From positions 1 through 64,000 of the forward strand of contig CAYQXY010000017.1 of NCBI GenBank assembly GCA_964421595.1: a DNA stretch of 64,000 bases. The letters run 5' to 3'. Shown here piece by piece: positions 35,937-44,918 of the stretch. The stretch comes from PXAP01 sp964421595 (GTDB lineage: Bacteria > Bacteroidota > Bacteroidia > Bacteroidales > PUMT01). The notes under the pieces were generated by a model, which saw nothing but the letters and a program-made list of their open reading frames with translations, searched no databases and was not told where the DNA came from. A program made the position numbers and the translations under genes. Position 1 is the first letter of the stretch. Each line of letters begins with the position of its first letter.

Positions 35937-36088
35937 AAATGGACATGAAATTTTTTAATCCGAAATTACATACAGACGGATGAAAAAATTTCATGGGAAA
36001 GCGAAGCGGTTCCTCCTGTAAGATAAAATTTTGTAATTTTTCTACAAAATTTTATCTTCTTGTTCTTTACAGGAGAAATGGACATGAA
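35937..36088 (+). repeat. Family B two-hairpin repeat element, copy 2, with 13-bp direct repeats
   Basis: The element (35,950-36,075) is bracketed by AAATGGACATGAA at 35,937-35,949 and 36,076-36,088. Hairpin 1: CATGAAATTTTTT (35,944-35,956) with AAAAAATTTCATG (from about 35,983), extended by ATCCG/CGGAT. Hairpin 2: AAGATAAAATTTTGT (36,020-36,034) pairs perfectly with ACAAAATTTTATCTT (36,044-36,058), enclosed by CTCCTGTAA (36,013-36,021) and TTACAGGAG (36,067-36,075). Confidence 0.85.
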
Positions 36089-36551
36089 TATTCTTTATCT
36101 TTAAATACAGATAAAAAGAATTGACTTCGTTGATTACCCATGTTAATTCCAGATCATTTAGAAATGTTATGCAAGTCTTCTCCCGTATTGTCAGTCGTGG
36201 CATGCACATTCCAAATGCAGGTTCTCCCTGCAGTAATTAGTGGCAACTTAGTTATATGGCGTAGTGATGCCACATAAAACCATTTGTGCCGTGAGACCCA
36301 CCAACTAAGCAGCCTTGTGGATTTTTTTGCATTCATATAAATTACTCTTGAATTTTTCAGACACTTGCTATCCACTTGCTGGCAACATTCCTGCTTTGCT
36401 AATCCACGACTGAAATAGTCAAAATTTCTTTTAAGTGCAGCTCTGCACAAGGGAGATTCATTGTGCTGATTTTGACGGAATTTATTTATCTTTCGCAAAA
36501 TTATCATGAACATGTTTCGGGATTGTCCCGAAAAAATGTAAAGCATATATC

Positions 36552-38342
36552 ATGGAAACCAATAGTAAAAGGATAATTGGCCGCAGGCCAAAAGTCGGTA
36601 TCAGGCCAACTATAGATGGCCGGCGCCGCGGAGTGCGCGAGTCTCTTGAAGACCAGACCATGAACATGGCAAAACGAGCTGCTGCCTTAATAGAATCAAA
36701 CTTGCGGCATGCAGACGGGAGCAGAGTTGAATGTGTTATTGCCGATTCATGTATTGGTGGTGTTGCCGAAGCTGCGGCATGTGCTGACAAATTTGCCCGT
36801 GAGGGAGTAGGGGTATCGCTCACCGTTACGCCATGCTGGTGTTATGGTAGTGAAACCATGGATATGGATCCTCATATGCCCAAGGCGGTATGGGGCTTCA
36901 ACGGTACCGAGCGGCCCGGGGCGGTGTACCTGGCAGCGGTTCTCGCTGCCCATAACCAAATGGGCCTTCCCGCTTTCGGCATTTACGGCCGGGATGTGCA
37001 GGACAGCAATGATGAAACAATCCCTTCCGATGTTCAGGAAAAGCTCTTGCGATTTGTTAAGGCTGGAATTGCTGTCGCAACCATGCGTGGAACTTCATAT
37101 CTCTCGATGGGGTCGGTTTCCATGGGTATTGCAGGATCGATTGTTGATGCCGGCTTTTTCAGGAAATATCTCGGTATGCGGTGTGAGTATGTTGATATGT
37201 CTGAATTTACACGCCGTGTAAATGAGAATATTTATGATGCTGATGAATACAAAAAAGCCCTCAAGTGGGTAAAGGAGAATTGCATTGAAGGTAAAGATGA
37301 AAATCCTCCCGATCTGCAAAAATCCAGGGAACAAAAAGACAGGGAATGGGAATATGTTGTTAAGATGGCACTCATTGCCCGAGATCTTATGGCTGGCAAT
37401 CCCGAACTCGCCAAAGCCGGATTTGAGGAAGAGGCACTTGGCCATAATGCGCTTGTTTCGGGATTCCAGGGACAAAGGCAGTGGACAGACCATTTCCCTA
37501 ATGGTGATTTTATGGAGGCAATTCTCTGTTCATCGTTCGACTGGAACGGGATCAGGCAGCCATACATGGTGGCTACCGAAAATGACAGCCTGAATGGTGT
37601 TGCTATGTTGTTCGGCCATCTACTTACAGGATCGGCCCAGGTTTTCTCTGATGTAAGGACATTCTGGAGTCCGGAGGCTGTTAAGAGAGTAACCGGCCAT
37701 ACCCTGGAGGGAAAATCATCAAATGGGTTCATACACCTTATCAATTCCGGGCCTTCTGCTCTGGACGGTACCGGACAGCAAAGCATAAATGGAAAACCGG
37801 CAATCAAACAATGGTGGGATATAACGGAAAAGGAGGCTGACCTCTGTCTTAAGAACACCAGCTGGGGGCCTGCATCAACTGAATATTTCCGTGGGGGCGG
37901 TTTTTCATCAACTTTTTTAACAAGGGGTGAAATGCCTGTTACACTTACGAGGATTAATATTGTGGCCGGACTGGGACCCGTTCTTCAGCTTGCTGAAGGA
38001 TACACGATAGGATTACCCGACAAGGTTCACAGTTTACTTAATCAAAGGACAAACCCGACATGGCCGACAACATGGTTTGTGCCAAACCTGACTGGTAAAG
38101 GACCATTTGCCGATGTTTATTCTGTCATGGCCAACTGGGGTGCAAATCACGGGTCATTTTCATATGGACATATTGGAGCCGATATTATTACCCTGGCCTC
38201 CATGTTAAGGATACCTGTAAGCATGCACAATGTTCCCGAGGGCACTATTTACCGTCCTGCTTCATGGTCTGCCTTTGGTATGGATCCGGAAGGGGCTGAC
38301 TTCAGGGCGTGCAGCAGCTATGGGCCACTTTATGGCAAGTAA
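36552..38342 (+). CDS. fucI: L-fucose isomerase
   Basis: Ketol isomerase converting L-fucose to L-fuculose (also acts on D-arabinose), manganese dependent, cytoplasmic; 596 aa, normal length. The N-terminal KVGIRPTIDGRRRGVRESLE, the metal-site region MVATENDSLNGVAMLFGHL (Glu near 344), and the late GHIGADIITLASMLRIPVSM and TIYRPASWSAFGM blocks are family hallmarks. The fucP-like permease follows 49 bp downstream, so an operon is likely. No aldolase (fucA) or mutarotase (fucU) lies nearby. Confidence 0.96.
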   Translation: METNSKRIIGRRPKVGIRPTIDGRRRGVRESLEDQTMNMAKRAAALIESNLRHADGSRVECVIADSCIGGVAEAAACADKFAREGVGVSLTVTPCWCYGSETMDMDPHMPKAVWGFNGTERPGAVYLAAVLAAHNQMGLPAFGIYGRDVQDSNDETIPSDVQEKLLRFVKAGIAVATMRGTSYLSMGSVSMGIAGSIVDAGFFRKYLGMRCEYVDMSEFTRRVNENIYDADEYKKALKWVKENCIEGKDENPPDLQKSREQKDREWEYVVKMALIARDLMAGNPELAKAGFEEEALGHNALVSGFQGQRQWTDHFPNGDFMEAILCSSFDWNGIRQPYMVATENDSLNGVAMLFGHLLTGSAQVFSDVRTFWSPEAVKRVTGHTLEGKSSNGFIHLINSGPSALDGTGQQSINGKPAIKQWWDITEKEADLCLKNTSWGPASTEYFRGGGFSSTFLTRGEMPVTLTRINIVAGLGPVLQLAEGYTIGLPDKVHSLLNQRTNPTWPTTWFVPNLTGKGPFADVYSVMANWGANHGSFSYGHIGADIITLASMLRIPVSMHNVPEGTIYRPASWSAFGMDPEGADFRACSSYGPLYGK

Positions 38343-38391
38343 TTTAAAGGTATTCAGCAGTGAGTATTAATATCCCTAATTCAAGCGCTTT

Positions 38392-39657
38392 ATGAGAAAG
38401 GCAACTCCACTTATCCCTTTTATCCTGGTTACTTCACTTTTTTTCATGTGGGGCCTGGCAAATAATATGACAGATACCCTCCTTGCGGCATTCAAGAGGA
38501 TTCTTAGTATGTCTGATTTTCAGACATCCTGGATACAGATTGCTTTTTATGGCTCATACTTCTGCCTGGCCCTGCCGGCAGCAATTTTCATAAAAAGATT
38601 TACTTACAAAGCCGGGATATTAGTCGGGCTGGGAATGTTTATTGCCGGAGGTCTCCTTTTCTATCCTGCCAGCATAACAATGAGCTATGGACATTTTCTT
38701 GGGGCGCTTTTTATACTGGCGGGTGGTTTATCGGTTCTGGAGACAACTGCCAACCCTTATATTATTGCAATGGGACCGGAAGAGACCGGAACCCGGAGAC
38801 TGAATTTTGCCCAGTCCTTCAATCCTATCGGGTCAATTACCGGTGTAGTAATAAGCAAATTTTTTATTCTGTCACATCTAAACCAGGCTACTGCGGCCGA
38901 AAGAGCACTAATGACCGATCAGGACCTTACTTTAATGCGTTCACAGGAGCTGACAGCAATGATGGGGCCATATGTGGGTGTAGCATTGTTTCTTTTTCTG
39001 ATATGGCTTGTAATTGCTTTATCTAAAATGCCAAAAGCCTCCGATACTTCATCTACTGTCGATCTGAAAGCCAGTATAAGCAGACTAATGAAAAATTCAC
39101 GGTACACCAGCGGAGTCATAGCCCAGTTTTTTTATGTTGGTGCACAGATTGGCGTCTGGTCATTCACTATCAGGCTGGTCATGCTGGAGCTTGGCACAAA
39201 TGAGGAGCAATCGTCAACCTGGTATATAATTGCACTTGTAGTATTTACTGTACTTCGTTTTGTTTTTACCGGGCTGATGAAGTATTTCAGTCCCCGGCAA
39301 CTACTAAGCTTTTCGGCAGTTCTGGCAATTGTATGCACGACAGGTGTTATTTTTCTTAGCGGTTATCCAGCTGTAATAAGCCTTGTAGCAATTTCTGCCT
39401 GTATGTCACTTATGTTCCCAACAATATATGGAATCTCAGTTCATGGTCTCGGACAGGATACCAAGATAGGAGCAAGCGGACTAATCATGGCTATTCTGGG
39501 TGGGGCAGTGCTTACAGCCCTGCAGGGACAGATTTCAGATATTACCGGAAGCATCAAAATGGCCTACCTTGTACCGCTGTTTTGTTTTGTATTGATTGCT
39601 GTTTATGGTTACTTCGGGTCATTCAACATCTTCAGGAGGGAGCCGGTTAAGGTTTAG
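38392..39657 (+). CDS. fucP: L-fucose:H+ symporter family permease
   Basis: Major facilitator sugar permease of 421 aa with about 12 hydrophobic helices. The N-terminal signature LVTSLFFMWGLANNMTDTLL and the helix-4 block SVLETTANPYIIAMGPEETG, followed by RRLNFAQSFNPIGSITG, are characteristic of FucP/GluP proteins. The position after fucI argues for fucose. Related permeases carry glucose/galactose, so the symbol rests partly on context. Confidence 0.9.
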   Translation: MRKATPLIPFILVTSLFFMWGLANNMTDTLLAAFKRILSMSDFQTSWIQIAFYGSYFCLALPAAIFIKRFTYKAGILVGLGMFIAGGLLFYPASITMSYGHFLGALFILAGGLSVLETTANPYIIAMGPEETGTRRLNFAQSFNPIGSITGVVISKFFILSHLNQATAAERALMTDQDLTLMRSQELTAMMGPYVGVALFLFLIWLVIALSKMPKASDTSSTVDLKASISRLMKNSRYTSGVIAQFFYVGAQIGVWSFTIRLVMLELGTNEEQSSTWYIIALVVFTVLRFVFTGLMKYFSPRQLLSFSAVLAIVCTTGVIFLSGYPAVISLVAISACMSLMFPTIYGISVHGLGQDTKIGASGLIMAILGGAVLTALQGQISDITGSIKMAYLVPLFCFVLIAVYGYFGSFNIFRREPVKV

Positions 39658-39698
39658 TTTAATCCAAATACCCGCTTCAGAGGGCGTCGCCAATCTCT

Positions 39699-39780
39699 GG
39701 CGGGAGTCTGTCCGAAGGCATATGCGCTAAAAAAATTAGCGGTGCGCAGCAAAAATCGGGCTTGAAGCCATCTCCTCCGG
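39699..39780 (-). repeat. Family C repeat, copy 2
   Basis: Minus-strand copy of the 13.6-kb element. It shares AAGCCCGATTTTTGCTGCGC, then ACCGCTAATTTTTTTAGCGC, which here forms a perfect stem CGCTAA/TTAGCG around the T tract. It lies between the convergent fucP and kinase genes. The arms that enclose copy 1 (13,570-13,649) are not present here. Confidence 0.75.
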
Positions 39781-39919
39781 GGGTGGATGTCCCTGGGCGT
39801 AGCATACCACGGCGGGGCCCTGGATTAATTCAGGTTACCAGCATTTTAGAAATAGTCAATAGTATCCGGCCGGGCCCGGATTTTTCGGATGCATTCCAAG
39901 TGAGAAGCCTGGGCTTGGT

Positions 39920-41404
39920 TTATTTACATTTAAGGACCTTAAGGAATTCCCGGTAGGCAGTATCCCATTTACCGGTTTCCTGCGGATAGTAGTATTTAAG
40001 TTCGAAGGAGTGTTTCACAATTAACCTTATCTCTTCAAGGGAGCCAACCTGTCCGTAAGCCATAGCCTGCATAAGTAAATTCCCGGCTGCAGTGCCTTCG
40101 GCTGGCCCGGTGATTACATTTTTTCCGGTTGCATTAGCAGTAAACTGGCATAATAATTCATTACGTGTACCTCCTCCAATTATATGAATGGTGTTAATCG
40201 TTTTACCGCTCACTTCTGAAAGTTGTTCAAGTACATGCCTGTATTTCAGGGCAAGGCTTTCAAGGATAGTCCTCGCATATTCACCCTCATCCTTTGGATT
40301 TTTCATGGAATTCATCCTGCAAAATTCATCTATGGCAGCCGGCATATCCGGGGGGTTGAAAAATCCTTCATGGTCTGGATCAATAAATGTCCTGAACTGA
40401 CCTGCCCGACTTGCTTTTTCTATTAATTCAGGATAGGTGAACTTTTTGCCGCACCCATCCCATTGCCTCTGGCATTGCTGAAGCAGCCACAGTCCCATGA
40501 TATTTTTCAGAAAACGGAACCTACCTTCCGCTCCTCCTTCGTTTGAAAAATTGTATTCAAGAGTTTTCGCGTTAACAAGGGGAGCCTCAAGCTCGAGCCC
40601 CATCAGGGACCAGGTGCCTGAACTTATATATGCCCAATCCTGACCATCGGCAGGAACTGCGACTATTGCCGATCCGGTATCGTGGGAACATACGGACGTA
40701 ATACCCGCCTGTTTCAGTCCGGTCTCCCTGCAAATATCATCTTTAAGCTGACCCATTACCTTGCCGGGCTCGATTATTTCATTCATCATGGAGGGTGAAA
40801 GCCCTACCGAATCAAGCAGTTCACTATCCCATGCAGCCTTAAATGGATTGTAAAGTTGAGAAGTGGTTGCAAAACTGAATTCTGTCTTTTTTTCACCCGA
40901 CAGAAGGAAATTCAGCAGATCAGGAATGAACATAAGCCTTTTTGCCTGGTCAAGAGCCCTGTCTTTATTGAGGTTCATAGCATGCAGGTGGTAAAGGCTG
41001 TTGAAAGGCTGCATTGAAATTCCCGTTAGTGAATATATTTTTTCCGGGGGCATTTTTTTATGGAAGTCTGACATTGCTTCAACCACTTGCAAATCCCTGT
41101 AGGCATAAGGAATTCTGACTATCGTATCGTCTTCTGCCAGGAATCCGAAATCGACTCCCCAGGTATCAACCGCAATGGATTTTGGAAAGAGGTTTTCTTT
41201 ACGCGTACACAGACAGATTGCCTTGATCATCTCTTCGTAGAACCTGTAAATGTTCCAGTAGAAATGATTATTCAAAGAGAGCATTCCTGTTTTGAACCTG
41301 TAAATCTCTTTTAATGACAGTTTTGAATCTTCAAGTATTCCGCAGACTGCCCTGCTGCTTTCGGCTCCAAAATCAAAAGCCAGGTAGTTGTTATTATCAG
41401 GCAT
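39920..41404 (-). CDS. FGGY-family sugar kinase, rhamnulokinase/fuculokinase type
   Basis: Carbohydrate kinase of 494 aa. The N-terminal LAFDFGAESSRAVCGIL (about 7-23) is the FGGY phosphate-1 motif. The catalytic aspartate lies in SVCSHDTGSAIVAVP (near 240), and the adenosine motif is HIIGGGTRNELLCQFTANAT (near 400). The wording FGAESSR and VDTWGVDFG is closer to RhaB-like kinases. Next to fucI and fucP it most likely phosphorylates L-fuculose, but L-rhamnulose remains possible. It is convergent with fucP, not in its operon. Confidence 0.88.
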   Translation of the reverse strand: MPDNNNYLAFDFGAESSRAVCGILEDSKLSLKEIYRFKTGMLSLNNHFYWNIYRFYEEMIKAICLCTRKENLFPKSIAVDTWGVDFGFLAEDDTIVRIPYAYRDLQVVEAMSDFHKKMPPEKIYSLTGISMQPFNSLYHLHAMNLNKDRALDQAKRLMFIPDLLNFLLSGEKKTEFSFATTSQLYNPFKAAWDSELLDSVGLSPSMMNEIIEPGKVMGQLKDDICRETGLKQAGITSVCSHDTGSAIVAVPADGQDWAYISSGTWSLMGLELEAPLVNAKTLEYNFSNEGGAEGRFRFLKNIMGLWLLQQCQRQWDGCGKKFTYPELIEKASRAGQFRTFIDPDHEGFFNPPDMPAAIDEFCRMNSMKNPKDEGEYARTILESLALKYRHVLEQLSEVSGKTINTIHIIGGGTRNELLCQFTANATGKNVITGPAEGTAAGNLLMQAMAYGQVGSLEEIRLIVKHSFELKYYYPQETGKWDTAYREFLKVLKCK

Positions 41405-41719
41405 AATCCTTTGTTAATGTATCTTCTCGTAACCAGGTAACTCGCCGAAGAAAAGCGCGAATTGAAATTCTGCTCTAAAATACAATTTTTTATTATATTC
41501 AATAAAACCATGAGATTACCACTCGTGGTTCGATATTACGATGAGATGATATTTGTGTATAATTTCAGTTAAAAAAATCATGTCCATTTATCCCCTGCCG
41601 GACCTGTATTGCAGGCAAGGAACAACAAAAATATATAATAAATATATTTCACTTCAGGGCAAAAAAGGAGCCATTTGTATATTACAAATGGCTCAGGCTG
41701 TTAATGGTTGGGTTGGTAA
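41405..41719. other. Intergenic region holding a terminator
   Basis: 315 bp between two minus-strand genes. Apart from the terminator at 41,661-41,694 and a presumed promoter for the kinase gene, I see nothing. Confidence 0.5.
41661..41694 (-). terminator. Rho-independent terminator of the acyl-CoA ligase gene
   Basis: On the minus strand GAGCCATTTGT and ACAAATGGCTC form a perfect 11-bp stem with a 5-nt loop, followed two bases later by TTTTTT. It lies just past the ligase stop. Confidence 0.8.
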
Positions 41720-43375
41720 TTATTCTTCTTCAGCGTAAAGGAACCTTTTTATATTCTTTTTTGGGGTCTTTTCAAATTCTTCAGGGTAGATCCGTATCCT
41801 GGAAAGATTCATGTATACAGGCAATTCCTTATTCAGGTTTTTACGATGGTTTTCCATTATTGCCTCAAGCTGCACTTCCTGCACGCCATCATTTTTTGCA
41901 GTCTCATTATCAGGATAAACAAGTGCCACAAGACGGCCCTTATTCTCAATGACAACTGACTCGAGTATATAATTCATGTTGTTAAGCTTTGCTTCAATCT
42001 CTTCAGGATAAATGTTTTGTCCAGAGGGACCGAGAAGCATACTTTTACTGCGGCCTTTGATAAAAATAAAATTTTCACTGTCAATAACCCCCAGATCGCC
42101 GGTGTGCAACCAGCCATCGTTATCAATTACATCATTTGTTGCTTTTTCATTCTTGTAATATCCCAACATTACATTTTCGCCTCTTACCAAAATTTCACCA
42201 ACTTCATTGTACGGATCGGAGGAATCAATTTTAACTTCCATATTATCCACCAGCCTGCCTGCTGAACCGAGTTTGGTTTTATCCCAGCCCGCATAACTGA
42301 TAAGCGGACCGCATTCAGTCATTCCATAGCCGATTGAAAAAGGAAATTTTATTTTATTTAAAAACAGCTCAACGTCTTTGCTCAGGGCGGCTCCCCCGAT
42401 TACGATTTCATGGAAATTTCCTCCAAAAACATCGATCAGCTTACTTCTTATTTTATTATATATTACCTTATTAATACCGGGAACATTTAACAGAAATTTC
42501 ATCGAAGGCTTTTCAAGCACCGGAAGCAACTGTTTCTTATAGATCTTTTCCATAATAAGGGGCACTGCAAGTACAAGTCTTGGCCTGATCTCCTTGAAGG
42601 CGCCAAGAATGACCTGTGGCGAAGGGGTTCTGGTAAGGAAGGTTATGTGGCATCCAAGTGTAAAAGGAAACAGAAATTCAAATGCACAGCCATAAGCATG
42701 AGCCAATGGGAGAAAGGAAACGATAGCATCACCTGGCTTCAGAGGCATGTTATTGTGAGCATAAACCAGATTGGCAATCAGATTATTATGCGACAGCATC
42801 ACGCCCTTTGAAAATCCCGTTGTGCCGGATGTGTAACTTATCACAGCAAGATCCTTATTCGGGACTTCCGCAAAACTGAAGTTGGCCGGAGAAAGGCCGT
42901 CCGGGTATTTTGATGCAAACAGATCATCAGTCTTACTTAAATTCTCTTTAACCGTTTCATCCCCTCTTAATAAAGTAAAATTGGTTATTGAAAAAATGGC
43001 CTTAATGTTTGCCATCTCCTTTTCCTTAAGCGTTTCAAGTATGTTTTCCGATACAAATAGTATCCTGGAGTCAGAGTGATTTACAATATGATGTACATCA
43101 ATTGGTTTAAAATCAGGAAGAATCGGAACAATCACTGCGCCATATGAAATTGTGGCAAGGTAGACCATTGTCCAGTGGGCAGAATTTTTTCCCAAAAGGG
43201 CTACCTTATCTCCCCTTTCGATACCGCCCTGCTTAAAAGCAAGATGAATCCTGGCAATCCTGACTGCAACATCGGAATAAGTGTAGCTATCCCCTTTATA
43301 GTCAGAAAATGCACTTGTGTCCCAGTTGTTTTTAATGCTGCTTTCAATAAATTGAATAAAATTCTCCTTTATCAT
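41720..43375 (-). CDS. AMP-dependent long-chain fatty acid--CoA ligase
   Basis: ANL-superfamily adenylating enzyme of 551 aa that activates fatty acids to acyl-CoA. The P-loop-like motif VISYTSGTTGFSKGVMLSHN (about 177-196), the YGMTECGPLISYAG motif (near 345) and the hinge region GWLHTGDLGVID...FIKGRSKSMLLGPSGQNI (about 415-450) are present. The C-terminal catalytic lysine region is FEKTPKKNIKRFL. No fatty acid oxidation genes are adjacent. Confidence 0.92.
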   Translation of the reverse strand: MIKENFIQFIESSIKNNWDTSAFSDYKGDSYTYSDVAVRIARIHLAFKQGGIERGDKVALLGKNSAHWTMVYLATISYGAVIVPILPDFKPIDVHHIVNHSDSRILFVSENILETLKEKEMANIKAIFSITNFTLLRGDETVKENLSKTDDLFASKYPDGLSPANFSFAEVPNKDLAVISYTSGTTGFSKGVMLSHNNLIANLVYAHNNMPLKPGDAIVSFLPLAHAYGCAFEFLFPFTLGCHITFLTRTPSPQVILGAFKEIRPRLVLAVPLIMEKIYKKQLLPVLEKPSMKFLLNVPGINKVIYNKIRSKLIDVFGGNFHEIVIGGAALSKDVELFLNKIKFPFSIGYGMTECGPLISYAGWDKTKLGSAGRLVDNMEVKIDSSDPYNEVGEILVRGENVMLGYYKNEKATNDVIDNDGWLHTGDLGVIDSENFIFIKGRSKSMLLGPSGQNIYPEEIEAKLNNMNYILESVVIENKGRLVALVYPDNETAKNDGVQEVQLEAIMENHRKNLNKELPVYMNLSRIRIYPEEFEKTPKKNIKRFLYAEEE

Positions 43376-43817
43376 ATTTTATGGGTGGTTGGTTTAACGG
43401 TAAATGTAAAAAAAAACATACAATAAAAATAAGCCTTGCAATAAAAAGAGTGTCAGTAGTCCTCCAGTACATGTTTTTACTGGCTTATTTTATTCGAATT
43501 ATAAATTGTATTTAATATCATTTTAAGAAATATCTATTCACGATCATTTGTCGCCGTATCACATATTTATTATTCCTTTCTAATTATGGCCCCGGCATGT
43601 TCATACCTCTCCTGGTGATGGATCATATCCATTATGATACAATGAATAGGATTAGGGTGATTTACATATTAGTTACAGGAAATTTTAAATATATCACGTA
43701 ATCATCAATTCGAAAAAAAATAGTTAAATTGCCGGTGAAAGTGATATTGGTTCCGATCACAAAAGTTAAAATTAATTATTTTTATAGCTCTTTCCTAACC
43801 GGTAAAAACTAATCACC
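43376..43817. other. Divergent intergenic region, ligase / Usp
   Basis: 442 bp, AT-rich, with presumed promoters for both genes. No ORF, repeat or hairpin that I would call. Confidence 0.4.
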
Positions 43818-44681
43818 ATGAAACAGATAATAGTTCCTCTTGATTTTTCCGATGAGTCAATGAATGCTCTCGAACTGGCCTTGATGATTTCGGCAAAGAC
43901 AAAATTTAATATCCAGATGGTTTATGTGCTGAAAAAGAGTTCCGATTTTTCCCATGCATCGCTTGAAGAAGAGCAAAGATATGCAAAAGCGAAATTTAAT
44001 GAACTACAGGTAAGATATGAAAATAAGCTGGGATCCGGGGTTAATCTTACATATATAATAAAGAGGGGTAAAATTTATGATGAGATTGTCGAACAGGCTG
44101 AGTCATTTGACGATTCAATAGTTGTTGTTTCTACCCATGGTGCATCCGGATTTGAAGAGTTTATGATCGGAAGCAATGCTTTTAAAATCATCACGGCAAG
44201 TGAACGTCCTGTAATTGCAATAAGGCACGGGATAATACCAAAGAGTTTCTATCAGATCCTTTTGCCTATAGACTATTCAACAGATACAAGGCAGAAGGTG
44301 CCTTATACTGCAGATCTTGCCAGGATATTCGGGGCAAAAGTTCATATACTTGCTGTATCATCAGGGAATGACCCTGATATGCTTATGAAGTTAAAATCAT
44401 GGTCAAGTCAGGTTTCAGAATATATGAAAGACAATGGTATTGAATCAATAAGTGCAACAAGAAGCGGTGACAACATTTCAGATTTGATTGCTGAGTATGC
44501 CGGATCAGAAAAGATAGACCTCATTTCCATTATGACCGAGCAAAGCTCATCCATTACAAATTTTGTTCTGGGTAATAATGCACAGCAGTTATTAAGCAAA
44601 TCGCCGGTGCCTATTCTTTGCATCACACCTAAAGAGCTGAATATCAGGGGCGGATTTATGACCCGCGGAACCAGCAAATAA
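43818..44681 (+). CDS. Universal stress protein, two tandem UspA domains
   Basis: Cytoplasmic stress-associated protein of 287 aa made of two Usp folds. Domain one starts IIVPLDFSDESMNALELAL (3-21) and ends with VVVSTHGASGFEEFMIGSNA, whose G-x-G pattern is incomplete for ATP binding. Domain two starts ILLPIDYSTDTRQKVPYTAD (near 152) and ends ISIMTEQSSSITNFVLGNNA. Neither copy shows the full G2xG9GS ATP loop, so nucleotide binding is uncertain. It is a single-gene unit. Confidence 0.9.
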   Translation: MKQIIVPLDFSDESMNALELALMISAKTKFNIQMVYVLKKSSDFSHASLEEEQRYAKAKFNELQVRYENKLGSGVNLTYIIKRGKIYDEIVEQAESFDDSIVVVSTHGASGFEEFMIGSNAFKIITASERPVIAIRHGIIPKSFYQILLPIDYSTDTRQKVPYTADLARIFGAKVHILAVSSGNDPDMLMKLKSWSSQVSEYMKDNGIESISATRSGDNISDLIAEYAGSEKIDLISIMTEQSSSITNFVLGNNAQQLLSKSPVPILCITPKELNIRGGFMTRGTSK

Positions 44682-44918
44682 GAATAAAATTGGATGTTGC
44701 TTTACATTTAGTGGTCGCTGGTTCAATTTCTTCCTGCAACGGATTTCACTGTTGAAGTTCTCTTGAATTATAAGACTTAACGGAAAATTTGAGATTTCTG
44801 AATCTGCAGTGAAATAGTATGGCAGTGGATTTATAGCATTTTAAAGAACCACCAATTTTGGCGGGGGTAATATCTTATGGCTTTACCTTCTCTAAGAAGT
44901 CTCCCTACAGGAGGTGGT

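Larger units (their letters stand above)
35379..36551. other. Long, mostly non-coding region with repeats upstream of fucI
   Basis: Nearly 1.2 kb between ispD and fucI. It contains a doubtful small acidic ORF (35,697-35,927), family B copy 2 with flanking direct repeats (35,937-36,088), and a following AT-rich hairpin (TTCTTTATCT with AGATAAAAAGAA, about 36,090-36,120). A family-A-like fragment (TTGATTACCCATG near 36,130) comes next. The last 400 bp carry a 130-codon minus-strand frame that lacks recognisable features. Confidence 0.5.

Noticed and set aside
36154..36546. 130-codon minus-strand ORF upstream of fucI
   Set aside because: It has no recognisable motif, and its start lies only a few bases from the fucI start on the other strand. 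The region looks like repeat-bearing spacer. It is the longest unassigned frame and so remains possible but unsupported.
39920..41404. Naming the kinase fucK
   Set aside because: Sequence features look closer to rhamnulokinase; context alone does not decide the substrate.
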